36,895 nt of DNA from Acidimicrobiales bacterium (GTDB lineage Bacteria; Actinomycetota; Acidimicrobiia; Acidimicrobiales; VFJN01): positions 1 to 36,895 of the forward strand of contig DATHJB010000127.1 of assembly GCA_035316325.1 (NCBI GenBank), in the 5' to 3' direction. Positions within the stretch are counted from its first letter, which is position 1. Every line of letters begins with the position of its first letter. A model generated the notes under the pieces. It was given only the letters and a program-made list of their open reading frames with translations. It was not told where the DNA came from and searched no databases. This document shows positions 14,393 through 21,544 of this stretch, piece after piece. The position numbers and the translations under genes are program-made.

Positions 14393-16147
14393 TTAGGCCT
14401 TGGTCGTCTTCTCGAGGATCTCGTCGAGGCGGAGGATGTCGCCGGTGGTGACCACGCCGACGAAGCGGTCCTCGCCGTCGACGATGGGGAGCAGGTCGGT
14501 GCCTTCGGCCTGCATGGTCTGCACGGCGTCTCGGATGAGCCATGTGGTCATGCCGCGGGGTGCGTCGCCGTGGGCCACGTTGCCGACGGTCGTGGTCGCC
14601 CAGGCGTCCCGGGGTACCGCCGCCAGCTCGTCGAGCAGCGCCACGCCCCGGTAGCGGTTGTCGTGGTCGACCACGGGGACGGCGCGGCGCCGGGTCGCCA
14701 GCAGGTGCACCGCCAGGAACTCCTCGACGGTGGCGTCCGGTGGCACGGTGCGCACGTCGGTCTCCAGCACGGCGCTGATGGGCAGGTCGAAGCGGCGCTC
14801 CAGGTGGCCGAGCCGTCCCTCGCGCTGCGCCCGTGACACCGAGGCTCGGCCGATCACGAGCTGGCCCGCGGCCGTCGCCACCAGCGCCGGCACCACGAAG
14901 CCCGGCTGGCCGGTCGCCTCGGCGGCGAACAGCACCGCGGCCAGCGGCGTGCGCAGGCCGGCGCCGATGAACGCAGCCATGCCGACCACCAGGAACAGGT
15001 TGGTGTCGTCGAAGCTCATCACCTCGCCGGCCAGGCGGCCCAGCAGCGCCCCGGCCACCGCCAGCGGGACGAAGTAGCCGCCCACGCCGCCGCCCGTCGC
15101 GGTCGCCGAGGTGGCGAGGCCGCGCATCAGCAGCAGTGCCAGGATCAGCCACAGCGAGCGGGTCGGGTCGCCCACCCAGGTGACCACGTCGTAGCCGGGG
15201 CCGATGGTGAGGGGCGTGTCGAACAGGGCGTCGGCCAGGTAGGCGAGGCCGAACAGGGCGACGCCGGCGACCGCGAGCCGGGCGAGGCTCGGGATGCGGG
15301 CCGCCCGTCCGTGCAGCAGCACGAGGCCCAGGCTGAAGCCCCGGGCCGCGGCGCCGCACAGCAGGCCCACCACCACGGCGCCCACCAGCTCCCAGGCGCC
15401 GAACGACGAGTACTCGGAGTTGAGCGGGAGGAGCGGGGTCAGGTCGTCGACGAGCGCCGCGGTCACGTAGCTGGCGGCGGCGCCGATGATCGCCGGCAGG
15501 GCGACGCGGCGGGCCACGTCCGACTGGTAGGGCACCTCGATGGCGAACAGGGCCCCGGTGGCGGGGGCCTTGAACACGGCCGACATGCCCGCGGCGGCGC
15601 CTGCCACCAGCAGGGCCCGGGCGTCCTCGCGGGAGAAGAAGCGGCTGAAGCGGGTCTGGACCCAGGCGCCGACGACGGAGCCCACGTAGACGGCCGGGCC
15701 CTCCAGGCTGAGGGCGCCGCCGTAGCCGATGGTGCCGACGCCGGCCACGGCGCGACCGACCGCCGGGTTCGGGTCGGGCGGCTCGGACGGTGAGTGGTGG
15801 AAGCCGCGGACGTACTCGTCGGTGGTGTCGGGTGTGGCCTTGTCGGTGAGGGCTCCCAGCGCGGCCCAGGCCACGAGCAGGCCGATCGCCGGCCCGGCGG
15901 CCTGCAGCCACAGCGGCTGTCGGGCCATGGGGTCGGCCAGCCAGTCGTGCGCGGCCTTGTCGAGCACCACCACGATCAGGCCGACCGCCACCCCGGTGAG
16001 GCCCGAGAACACCAGGATCCGCTGGGTGCGCGAGGGGCTGTCGGCCGTCTCGAGGTGGCGGTGCGCGCCCGCTTCGGTGTTGGCCCAACGGAGGCGCAGA
16101 GGCTCGGTGCGCGCCCACAGCGCCTGGATCCGTTCGCCGACCGTCAT
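14393..16147 (-). CDS. ClC-family chloride channel/antiporter with CBS domains
   Basis: A 584-residue voltage-gated chloride channel family protein. The gating-glutamate motif is seen in GALSLEGPAVYVGS (the Glu of GxEGP). A second filter region reads TGGGVGGYFVPLAVAGALLG, and many hydrophobic helices lie between about 40 and 440. The C-terminal 140 residues form a pair of CBS domains (DLPISAVLETDVRTVPPDAT; RGMTTWLIRDAVQTMQAEGT). The classic N-terminal GSGIP filter is not evident, which suggests a divergent subgroup. The ATG at 16147 fits the family start; a -10-like TAGAGT lies ten bases upstream on the minus strand. It may be chloride/proton exchange or passive conduction. Confidence 0.9.
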   Translation of the reverse strand: MTVGERIQALWARTEPLRLRWANTEAGAHRHLETADSPSRTQRILVFSGLTGVAVGLIVVVLDKAAHDWLADPMARQPLWLQAAGPAIGLLVAWAALGALTDKATPDTTDEYVRGFHHSPSEPPDPNPAVGRAVAGVGTIGYGGALSLEGPAVYVGSVVGAWVQTRFSRFFSREDARALLVAGAAAGMSAVFKAPATGALFAIEVPYQSDVARRVALPAIIGAAASYVTAALVDDLTPLLPLNSEYSSFGAWELVGAVVVGLLCGAAARGFSLGLVLLHGRAARIPSLARLAVAGVALFGLAYLADALFDTPLTIGPGYDVVTWVGDPTRSLWLILALLLMRGLATSATATGGGVGGYFVPLAVAGALLGRLAGEVMSFDDTNLFLVVGMAAFIGAGLRTPLAAVLFAAEATGQPGFVVPALVATAAGQLVIGRASVSRAQREGRLGHLERRFDLPISAVLETDVRTVPPDATVEEFLAVHLLATRRRAVPVVDHDNRYRGVALLDELAAVPRDAWATTTVGNVAHGDAPRGMTTWLIRDAVQTMQAEGTDLLPIVDGEDRFVGVVTTGDILRLDEILEKTTKA

Positions 16148-16203
16148 GGCGCCGCTGACTCTAAGTCGCCGCGGGCCGTCGTGCGCCGAGGTCGTGTGCC
16201 GGC

Positions 16204-16515
16204 TCACATGAGCTTCGACGGGGTGCCGCCCTCCCACTTGGTGGCGCCGCCGCCGGCGAGGCCGAGGCCGCTGACCGCGGCGAGGAACGTGGCCATGTGC
16301 GGAGCGGCCATGTGGGCGTCGAGAGCGTCCTGCGAGGCCCACTGCTCGGCGATGTGGAAGACGCCGGGCGTCTCCAGGTCGGCAGAGAAGGTGTAGCCCT
16401 CGTTGCCCTCCTCGACGTGGGTCGCCCGCATCAGCTCGAGCGCCGCAGCGGCGGCCTCGTCGTGCTTCGCCGGATCGACCTTCAGGAACCCCGTGACGAT
16501 GATGGTGTCGGACAT
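16204..16515 (-). CDS. ABM-domain (YgiN-like putative quinol monooxygenase) protein
   Basis: A 103-residue ABM-type dimeric alpha-beta barrel protein. It begins TIIVTGFLKVDPAKHDEAAAA, then carries a helix with LELMRATHVEEGNEGYTFS, GVFHIAEQWASQDALDAHMAAPHM and a closing C-terminal segment. YgiN is the best known relative, but the substrate here cannot be inferred. The ATG at 16515 has no ribosome site; a minus-strand TAGATA seven bases upstream makes it a probable leaderless message. It lies upstream of the ClC gene in the same direction with 56 bases between, enough for a separate promoter. It is a paralogue of the gene at 12772-13086. Confidence 0.88.
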   Translation of the reverse strand: MSDTIIVTGFLKVDPAKHDEAAAAALELMRATHVEEGNEGYTFSADLETPGVFHIAEQWASQDALDAHMAAPHMATFLAAVSGLGLAGGGATKWEGGTPSKLM

Positions 16516-16522
16516 GGTGGGT

Positions 16523-16528
16523 TATCTA
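16523..16528 (-). promoter_or_regulatory. -10 box, leaderless promoter of the ABM gene
   Basis: Minus-strand TAGATA ends seven bases before the ATG at 16515, and no Shine-Dalgarno sequence lies between them. Confidence 0.45.
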
Positions 16529-16602
16529 GCCGACGCGCTCCGCCGGCGCCTCAGCGGCGCGCGCCCGCGGCGCCGTTGACGGTGCGGGCTACGCTCTCGC
16601 CC

Positions 16603-16677
16603 ATGAAGAAGCTGCTCATCCTCATCGCCCTCGTCGCCCTGGCAACTGTCGCCACCAAGAAGGTTCGTTCGGTCTGA
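16603..16677 (+). CDS. 24-residue small hydrophobic protein, DLW-39-like
   Basis: A tiny ORF from ATG 16603: MKKLLILIALVALATV, then ATKKVRSV. The form is Met-Lys-Lys, a single hydrophobic helix and a basic tail, as in the short actinobacterial membrane proteins that include the DLW-39 family. A -10-like TACGCT (16590-16595) stands seven bases before the ATG, exactly the leaderless spacing of neighbouring genes, and it is divergent from the ABM gene. Its 3' end overlaps the HAD gene on the opposite strand by 56 bases. The function is unknown. Confidence rests on composition and promoter position only. Confidence 0.55.
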   Translation: MKKLLILIALVALATVATKKVRSV

Positions 16678-17497
16678 GGGACCCCGTCGCCGGAGCCCTT
16701 GCAGGTCGCGAGGGCTGGCGGCGGTCCCACAGCCAGCGTGCGGTGACGCCGGCGCCGACGAGGAGCAGCACGGCTCCACCCCCGATCGCCGCGTGACGGG
16801 GGGCGGGCATCGGTACGCGGTCACGTAGGCGGGCACGGCGGGTGAAGCGCAGGATCTCCCAGTCGCGCTCCTTCGCGGCTCGGAGCAGCTCGCGGTCGGG
16901 GTTGACCACGCTCGGGATCCCCACGACCTCCAGCATCGGCAGGTCGGTGGCCGAGTCGCTGTAGGCGTACGACCTGGTCAGGTCGATGCCGTCGCGCTGG
17001 GCGGCGGCCCGGATGACCGTGACCTTCTCGGGGCCGTAGCAGTACAGCTCGGTGCGGCCGGTGTAGCGACCCTCGTCGTCCAGCTCGGCGCGGGTGGCCA
17101 GCGCCTCGTCCACGCCGAGGTAGCGCGCCAGGGGGGCGACGATCTCCTCCGGCGACGCCGAGACGATGAAGACCTTCCGCCCCTCGGCCTGGTGCCAGCG
17201 GATCAGCTCCAGCGCCTCGTCGAACACGATGGGCTCGACGACCTGCTCCAGCGTCTCCCGGACGATGGCGCTGATCTCCGAGTGGTCCCAACCGCGGGTG
17301 AGGCGCAGCACCGAGTCGCGCAGCTTGGCCAGCTTCTCGGGCGAGGCCCCGAACTGGGCGTAGACCAGCTGGCCCCAGGCGGCGCGGAGCATCAGACGGC
17401 GGGGCAGAAGACCCGCCTGGTGCAGCGGGCCGCTGAAGGCGACCATCGACGCCTTGGCGATGACCGTCTTGTCGAGGTCGAAGAAGGCCGCCTCCAC
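16622..17497 (-). CDS. HAD-IB family phosphatase with C-terminal membrane anchor
   Basis: A 291-residue haloacid dehalogenase-superfamily hydrolase (subfamily IB, SerB-like). Motif I is FFDLDKT (Asp7 and Asp9), motif II FIVSASPEE, motif III a Lys in GPEKVTVI, and motif IV YSDSATDLPML. The family removes phosphate from small molecules or lipids, and some relatives are fused to acyltransferases. A hydrophobic segment near residues 236-256 (AAIGGGAVLLLVGAGVTARWLW) suggests membrane attachment. The start is GTG at 17497 with TAGGGT seven bases upstream, a leaderless pattern. It is divergent from the Tad pilus operon, as Rv3661 is from Rv3660c in M. tuberculosis (from memory). Confidence 0.9.
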   Translation of the reverse strand: MEAAFFDLDKTVIAKASMVAFSGPLHQAGLLPRRLMLRAAWGQLVYAQFGASPEKLAKLRDSVLRLTRGWDHSEISAIVRETLEQVVEPIVFDEALELIRWHQAEGRKVFIVSASPEEIVAPLARYLGVDEALATRAELDDEGRYTGRTELYCYGPEKVTVIRAAAQRDGIDLTRSYAYSDSATDLPMLEVVGIPSVVNPDRELLRAAKERDWEILRFTRRARLRDRVPMPAPRHAAIGGGAVLLLVGAGVTARWLWDRRQPSRPARAPATGSLRPNEPSWWRQLPGRRGR

Positions 17498-17759
17498 CGG
17501 GGTGACCCTAGTGGTGTCGGGTCAGGCGGCCTTGGACGCCCTGACGCCACTAGGGGCGGCGGCGGGGTGGTTGGCATGGGGGGACTCGGGGCGAAAGGCG
17601 CGGGATACCTCTTGATGTCCCCGATGCATCTCGGTATCTTCTAGCTGCTCGCCGATTCCGGCGACTCGCACGACGCACGGTGCTCCCGCCTTCTGCGGAG
17701 CACATCGCACAGGTCGCGTCAGGCCTCAGTAGTTCCCTTCGTCGTGTGGAGGTCTGACG
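17498..17759. promoter_or_regulatory. divergent region, HAD gene / Tad pilus operon
   Basis: These 262 bases contain several signals. On the minus strand TAGGGT (17505-17510) is the HAD -10. An imperfect inverted repeat, CCCTAGTGGTGTCGGG (17506-17521) against CCTGACGCCACTAGGG (17540-17555), overlaps it. The interspersed element follows at 17526-17580. For the pilus operon, TTGATG (17612-17617) and TATCTT (17635-17640) have the ideal 17-base spacing. An outer GATACC/GGTATC pair (17604-17609, 17633-17638) embraces that promoter. A leader hairpin lies at 17680-17703 (GTGCTC...GAGCAC). GGAGGT at 17748-17753 is the ribosome site. Confidence 0.6.
17526..17580 (+). repeat. interspersed intergenic element, copy 2
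   Basis: This 55-base block is related to 11231-11280. The CGCCnCTnGGGG part and the following G-rich stretch align closely, with about 20 of 23 positions identical, and both end TTGGyATGGG. This copy has a three-base insertion (GGT) before TTGG and lies in the HAD/pilus divergent region. Confidence 0.6.
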
Positions 17760-18416
17760 TTGCTCATCTCGTGTTGGTCGGCCAAGGGTGGTGTCGGCAC
17801 CACCGTGGTCGCTACCTCGTTGGCGCTGCTGCTGGCGGCGCGTGACCCGGCCGGTGTCGTCCTGGCCGATCTGGCAGGCGACGTCCCGGCGGTGCTGGGG
17901 CTCGCGGAGGTCGAGTCGGCAGGGCTGGCGGGCTGGTTGGCAGCCGGCGAGTCGGTGCCGGCCGACGCCCTGGTGCGCCTGGAGGTGCCGGCTGCGGCCG
18001 GGCTGTCGGTGCTGCCCCGGGGTGGCGGCCGTCTCGAGCCGGGTCGGGCCGGCGTGCTGGCGACGCTGCTCGAGCAGGGCACGCGGCCGGTGGTGGTCGA
18101 CTGCGGCACGGTGGCGGGCGGGGGTGCGGCGGGCGACGTCGTGGCGCTGGCCGCGGCGTCGTCGCTGCTCGTCATCCGGCCGTGCTTCGTGGCGCTGCAG
18201 CGGCTGTTGCGCATCACGCCCCGGCCCACCGGTGTCGTGGTGGTGCGCGAACCGGGGCGGGTGCTGGGGCGCAGCGACGTCGAGCGCGTCGTGGGCGCGC
18301 CGGTGGTGGCCGAGCTGGAGACCGATCCCCGGGTGGCGCGGGCGGTCGACGCCGGGCTGCTCCACGTGGCGCGGCTGCCGCGGACGCTGGCGAGGGGGTT
18401 GCGCGATGCGGCCTGA
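17760..18416 (+). CDS. TadZ/CpaE/Ssd-like ATPase of the Tad pilus
   Basis: A 218-residue ParA/MinD-like protein. It begins LISCWSAKGGVGTTVVATSLAL, with a deviant Walker A (KGGVGTT) at residues 9-15, and has a short ADLAGDVPAVLG strand. In Tad systems such proteins place the secretion machinery at the pole or other sites; the mycobacterial equivalent is Ssd (Rv3660c). The usual N-terminal receiver-like domain is absent or greatly shortened. The start is TTG at 17760, seven bases after GGAGGT. The end overlaps tadA/cpaF by 11 bases. It is the first gene of a six-gene operon. Confidence 0.87.
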   Translation: MLISCWSAKGGVGTTVVATSLALLLAARDPAGVVLADLAGDVPAVLGLAEVESAGLAGWLAAGESVPADALVRLEVPAAAGLSVLPRGGGRLEPGRAGVLATLLEQGTRPVVVDCGTVAGGGAAGDVVALAAASSLLVIRPCFVALQRLLRITPRPTGVVVVREPGRVLGRSDVERVVGAPVVAELETDPRVARAVDAGLLHVARLPRTLARGLRDAA

Positions 18417-19557
18417 TCTGGCGGGCGGGGCCGCGGCGCTCGACGAACGGGTGCACCGGCGGCTGCTCGCCGCCGAGGGCGACGGGCCGCTCGACGACGC
18501 AGTGCTCACGGAGCTCGTGCGCCTCGAGGATCCGCTGCTCGACGCCGCCTCGGTGGCCGGCGTCGTGGCCCGGATGCGGGCCCGGATGCTCGGCGCCGGG
18601 CCGATCGAGCCGCTGCTGGCCGACCCGGCGATCACCGACGTGCTCGTCAACGGGCCCGGCTGGGTGTGGGTCGAGCGGGCGGGGCGGCTGGTGCGCACCG
18701 GGATCGCGCTCGACGCCGCGGCGATCGACCTGCTGGTCGAACGGGTGGTGTCGCGGCTCGGGCTCCGGGCCGACCGCTCCACGCCCATCGTCGACGCCCG
18801 GCTGCCCGACGGCTCCCGGGTGCACGTGGTGCTGCCGCCGTTGGCGGTCGACGGGCCCTACGTCACCATCCGGCGCTTCGCCGTCTCTGCGCTGCCCCTG
18901 TCCCGGTTCTGCGGCCCGTCGGTGGAGTCGTTGCTGGTCGACGCGGTGGTAGGCGGGTGGAACCTGGTGGTGTGCGGCGGCACGGGCGCCGGCAAGACCA
19001 CGTTGCTCAACGCCCTGTGCCAGCACCTGCCGGCGGGCGAGCGGGTCGTCACCGTCGAGGACGCGGCCGAGCTGCGGCTGCCGGGCGACCAGGTGGTGCG
19101 GCTGGAGGCCCGGCCGGCCACGCCCGACGGCCTGCCCGCGGTCGCCGTGCGCGACCTGCTGCGGGCGGCGTTGCGGATGCGCCCCGACCGTCTGGTCGTC
19201 GGCGAGGTCCGTGGCGGCGAGGCCGTCGACCTCCTGCAGGCGCTCAACACGGGCCACGACGGCTCGCTGTCGACGTGCCACGCCAACAGTCCGGTCGACG
19301 CGCTGCGGCGGCTGGAGACCATGAGCCTGATGGGCGGCCTCGACCTCCCGCTGCCGGCGATCCGCGAGCAGCTGTCCAGCGCCCTCGACCTGGTCGTCCA
19401 CGTCGCCCGCCGCCCCGACGGCTCCCGCCACGTCGTCTCCATCGACGAGGTCACCCCCGACCCCGAGTCCCCGGTCCGCACCCGACCCCTCTCACTGTCC
19501 GACCACGTGATCGCCACCCCTTCCCGCCCACCCCGCCACGTCGAGCCGACACCATGA
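18406..19557 (+). CDS. TadA/CpaF secretion ATPase
   Basis: A 383-residue type II/IV secretion ATPase that powers pilus assembly. It has the N-terminal domain phrase PLLADPAITDVLVNGPG, then STPIVDARLPDGSRVHV. The Walker A is GGTGAGKTT, the Asp box TVEDAAELRL, the Walker B region RLVVGEVRGGEAVDLL, and the His box GHDGSLSTCHANS. The ATG at 18406 has GAGGGGG ten bases upstream. Note the family name TadA here is unrelated to the tRNA deaminase tadA at 34192. It overlaps tadZ and is overlapped by tadB (ATGA). Confidence 0.94.
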   Translation: MRPDLAGGAAALDERVHRRLLAAEGDGPLDDAVLTELVRLEDPLLDAASVAGVVARMRARMLGAGPIEPLLADPAITDVLVNGPGWVWVERAGRLVRTGIALDAAAIDLLVERVVSRLGLRADRSTPIVDARLPDGSRVHVVLPPLAVDGPYVTIRRFAVSALPLSRFCGPSVESLLVDAVVGGWNLVVCGGTGAGKTTLLNALCQHLPAGERVVTVEDAAELRLPGDQVVRLEARPATPDGLPAVAVRDLLRAALRMRPDRLVVGEVRGGEAVDLLQALNTGHDGSLSTCHANSPVDALRRLETMSLMGGLDLPLPAIREQLSSALDLVVHVARRPDGSRHVVSIDEVTPDPESPVRTRPLSLSDHVIATPSRPPRHVEPTP

Positions 19558-20318
19558 CCTCGCTTCCGCTCACCCGTCGCCGGGCCCGCCGTCGAGTCGC
19601 CGGCCTCGTCGCCGAGGCGCCGACCGAGGCGGCATGGCGGCTGCCGGTCTCGTCGGGCGCGGCGGCGGGGATCGCCGTGGGGTCGGTAGCCGTCGGGCTG
19701 CTGGTCTCGCCCTTGCTGGCGGTGGCCCTGGTGGTGTGCCTCGTGTGGTGGTGGCGGCGACGTCAGGCGGTGCTGCGGACCGCTCGGCAGCTCCAGCTGC
19801 CCGAGTCGCTGGAGCGGATGGCGGGCGCTCTGCGGACGGGCTCGTCGGTGACCCAGGCGCTCGCCGAGGCGGCCCGGACGGTGGAGGCGCCGCTCGGCCG
19901 GGAGCTCGGCGCCATGGCGCAGGCGACCAGCCGCGGCCGCCCGCTGGCCGAGGTCGTCGACGAGTGGGCCGCCGCCCACGCCGAGCGGAGCACCCGCCTG
20001 GTGGCGACGGCGCTCGTCCTTGCCGCCACCGTGGGTGTCGCCCCGGCCCGAGCCCTCGACGGCGTGGCGGCGACGCTGCGGGAGCGCCTGGAGCTCGCCG
20101 GTGAGCGTCGTTCCCTGGCCACCCAGGCCCGGGCCAGCGCCGTGGTCCTCTCGATCTCCCCGGTCGCCTTCGCGGTGCTCCTCAGCACCTCCGACCCCGC
20201 CATCGCCGACTTCCTCGTCGGTTCCTCGGCCGGCTGGCTCTGCCTCACCGTCGGCCTCACCCTCGACCTTGCCGGCGCCCTCTGGATGACCCGCCTCACG
20301 AAGGCCGCCATCCGATGA
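19554..20318 (+). CDS. TadB-like type II secretion F-domain membrane protein
   Basis: A 254-residue inner-membrane platform protein of the Tad pilus. Two N-terminal hydrophobic segments (about 32-66) precede the cytoplasmic T2SF helical domain (SLERMAGALRTGSSVTQALAEAARTV; GRPLAEVVDEWA; LERLELAGERRSLATQARASA-like region). Two further membrane segments close the protein (SAVVLSISPVAFAVLL; GWLCLTVGLTLDLAGALW). The start ATG overlaps the cpaF stop (ATGA), and the stop overlaps tadC in the same way. The length fits actinobacterial TadB (Rv3658c type). Confidence 0.88.
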   Translation: MTSLPLTRRRARRRVAGLVAEAPTEAAWRLPVSSGAAAGIAVGSVAVGLLVSPLLAVALVVCLVWWWRRRQAVLRTARQLQLPESLERMAGALRTGSSVTQALAEAARTVEAPLGRELGAMAQATSRGRPLAEVVDEWAAAHAERSTRLVATALVLAATVGVAPARALDGVAATLRERLELAGERRSLATQARASAVVLSISPVAFAVLLSTSDPAIADFLVGSSAGWLCLTVGLTLDLAGALWMTRLTKAAIR

Positions 20319-20938
20319 CGGACCTGTCGGGGGTGGTGTTGCTCGGGGGGATGTGGGGGTTGCTGCTCGGGGGTGTCGTCGACCGGGTGGTGTGGCGGGT
20401 TGGCGCGCGGCACGTGGTTCCCGTGGGGCGGCTGGTGGGGATCGGTCGTGGGTTTGCGTTGCGGGGGCGGCGGACCCGGGCGCGGCGGGACGCCGACGTG
20501 GTCGAGCAGTTGCCGGATGTCGTCGATCTGCTGCGGCTGACGACCCTGGCCGGGCTGCCCGTGGGGCGGGCGCTGGCCGCCATCCGTGATCGGCCGGGTG
20601 GGCCGGTCGGCCGGGCCATCCACGAGGCCGCGACGCAGCTCGACCGAGGTGCCGCGACCGCCGAGGTCTTGCCGCACCTCACAGCCATGTGCGGCACCAC
20701 GCTGCGCAGCTTCGTCGACGCCCTGGTCGACCACGACCGCTACGGCACCCCGCTCGGCCCGGCCCTCGACCGGCTGGCCGTCGAGAGCCGGCTGCGCCGC
20801 CGACGCCACTCCGAGGAGTCGGCGCGGCGGCTGCCGGTCCTCCTGCTCTTCCCCCTCGTCCTGACCACGCTGCCGGCCTTCCTGCTGCTGGCCATCGTCC
20901 CGCTGATGGCCGGCTCGTTCTCCTCGCTCCGCCTCTGA
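20315..20938 (+). CDS. TadC-like type II secretion F-domain membrane protein
   Basis: A 207-residue second platform protein. An N-terminal hydrophobic segment (GVVLLGGMWGLLLGGVVDRVVW) is followed by the T2SF domain (VVEQLPDVVDLLRLTTLAGLPVGRALAAI; FVDALVDHDRYGTPLGPALDRLAVE; LRRRRHSEESARRLPV). The protein ends with one clear membrane helix (LLLFPLVLTTLPAFLLLAIVPL). It is shorter than typical TadC but similar to actinobacterial forms (Rv3657c type). The ATG overlaps the tadB stop by four bases. A 26-base gap with its own ribosome site separates it from the pilin gene. Confidence 0.87.
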   Translation: MTDLSGVVLLGGMWGLLLGGVVDRVVWRVGARHVVPVGRLVGIGRGFALRGRRTRARRDADVVEQLPDVVDLLRLTTLAGLPVGRALAAIRDRPGGPVGRAIHEAATQLDRGAATAEVLPHLTAMCGTTLRSFVDALVDHDRYGTPLGPALDRLAVESRLRRRRHSEESARRLPVLLLFPLVLTTLPAFLLLAIVPLMAGSFSSLRL

Positions 20939-20964
20939 CCAACCCAACCCCAGGAGGAAATCCC

Positions 20965-21144
20965 ATGACCACGACCCCCGCCCACGCCCGCACCGACGAC
21001 CGAGGTCAAGCCACCACGGAGTACGGCCTCGTCCTGCTGGTCGCCGGCACCCTGGCGCTCGCCCTCATCGTGTGGGCCCGGGAGACCGGCGCCCTGACCG
21101 ACCTGTTCGACCGGGTCCTCGACAGCCTGACGGGAGCGATCTGA
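20965..21144 (+). CDS. Flp-type pilin (DUF4244-like)
   Basis: A 59-residue pilin precursor, likely the major subunit. A short hydrophilic leader ends at Gly14, then comes QATTEYGLVLLVAGTLALAL with Glu at +5 of the mature protein and a single hydrophobic helix. That matches class III prepilin cleavage (Gly|Gln). Actinobacterial equivalents carry the DUF4244 label (Rv3656c type). A strong AGGAGGA (20952-20958) suggests high translation compared with the coupled genes around it. No prepilin peptidase gene is in this window. The stop and the next ATG share one base (TGATG). Confidence 0.9.
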   Translation: MTTTPAHARTDDRGQATTEYGLVLLVAGTLALALIVWARETGALTDLFDRVLDSLTGAI

Positions 21145-21518
21145 TGCCTTCCGGCCCCGACCGCGGCCAGTCGACCGTCGAGTTCGCCCTGGTGCTCCCC
21201 GTCCTCGTGGTCACCCTGGTCGGGCTCGTCCATCTCGGCCTGCTGGCCCGCGACCAGGTCCTGGTCGCCCATGCCGCCCGGGAGGGCGTGCGAGCCGCCG
21301 CCGTCGACCCCGACCCACGGGCCGCCGAACGGGCCGCCGAGGCCGCGGGCCCGCTCGACGCCGCCCGTCTCCGCGTCGAGACCCGCAACCGGGGCGGGCC
21401 GGGCAGCCGGGTGACCGTCGTGGTCACCTACCTCGCCGTCAACCGCATCCCGCTGCTGCGGACGATCATCGACGACCGGAAGCTCCGGGCCGAGGCGACC
21501 ATGCGAGTCGAACGATGA
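21144..21518 (+). CDS. TadE-like minor pilin
   Basis: A 124-residue TadE-family pseudopilin. It begins MPSGPDRG and continues QSTVEFALVLPVLVVTLVGL; the Gly8|Gln9 junction and Glu13 match the prepilin peptidase site, followed by one membrane helix and an exported domain of about 90 residues (DQVLVAHAAREGVRAAAVDP). The start shares a base with the pilin stop (TGATG). The next possible start, ATG at 21515 overlapping the stop, leads after about 30 bases into the antisense of the helicase, so the third small exported protein found in mycobacteria (Rv3654c-like) is missing here. Confidence 0.9.
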   Translation: MPSGPDRGQSTVEFALVLPVLVVTLVGLVHLGLLARDQVLVAHAAREGVRAAAVDPDPRAAERAAEAAGPLDAARLRVETRNRGGPGSRVTVVVTYLAVNRIPLLRTIIDDRKLRAEATMRVER

Positions 21519-21544
21519 CCGCTGCCGCCACCGACGGCACCAGG

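Noticed and set aside
13491..16118. 875-codon minus-strand open frame opposite the sigma factor and across the ClC gene
   Set aside because: Arg/Pro/Gly-rich shadow of two well-supported genes.
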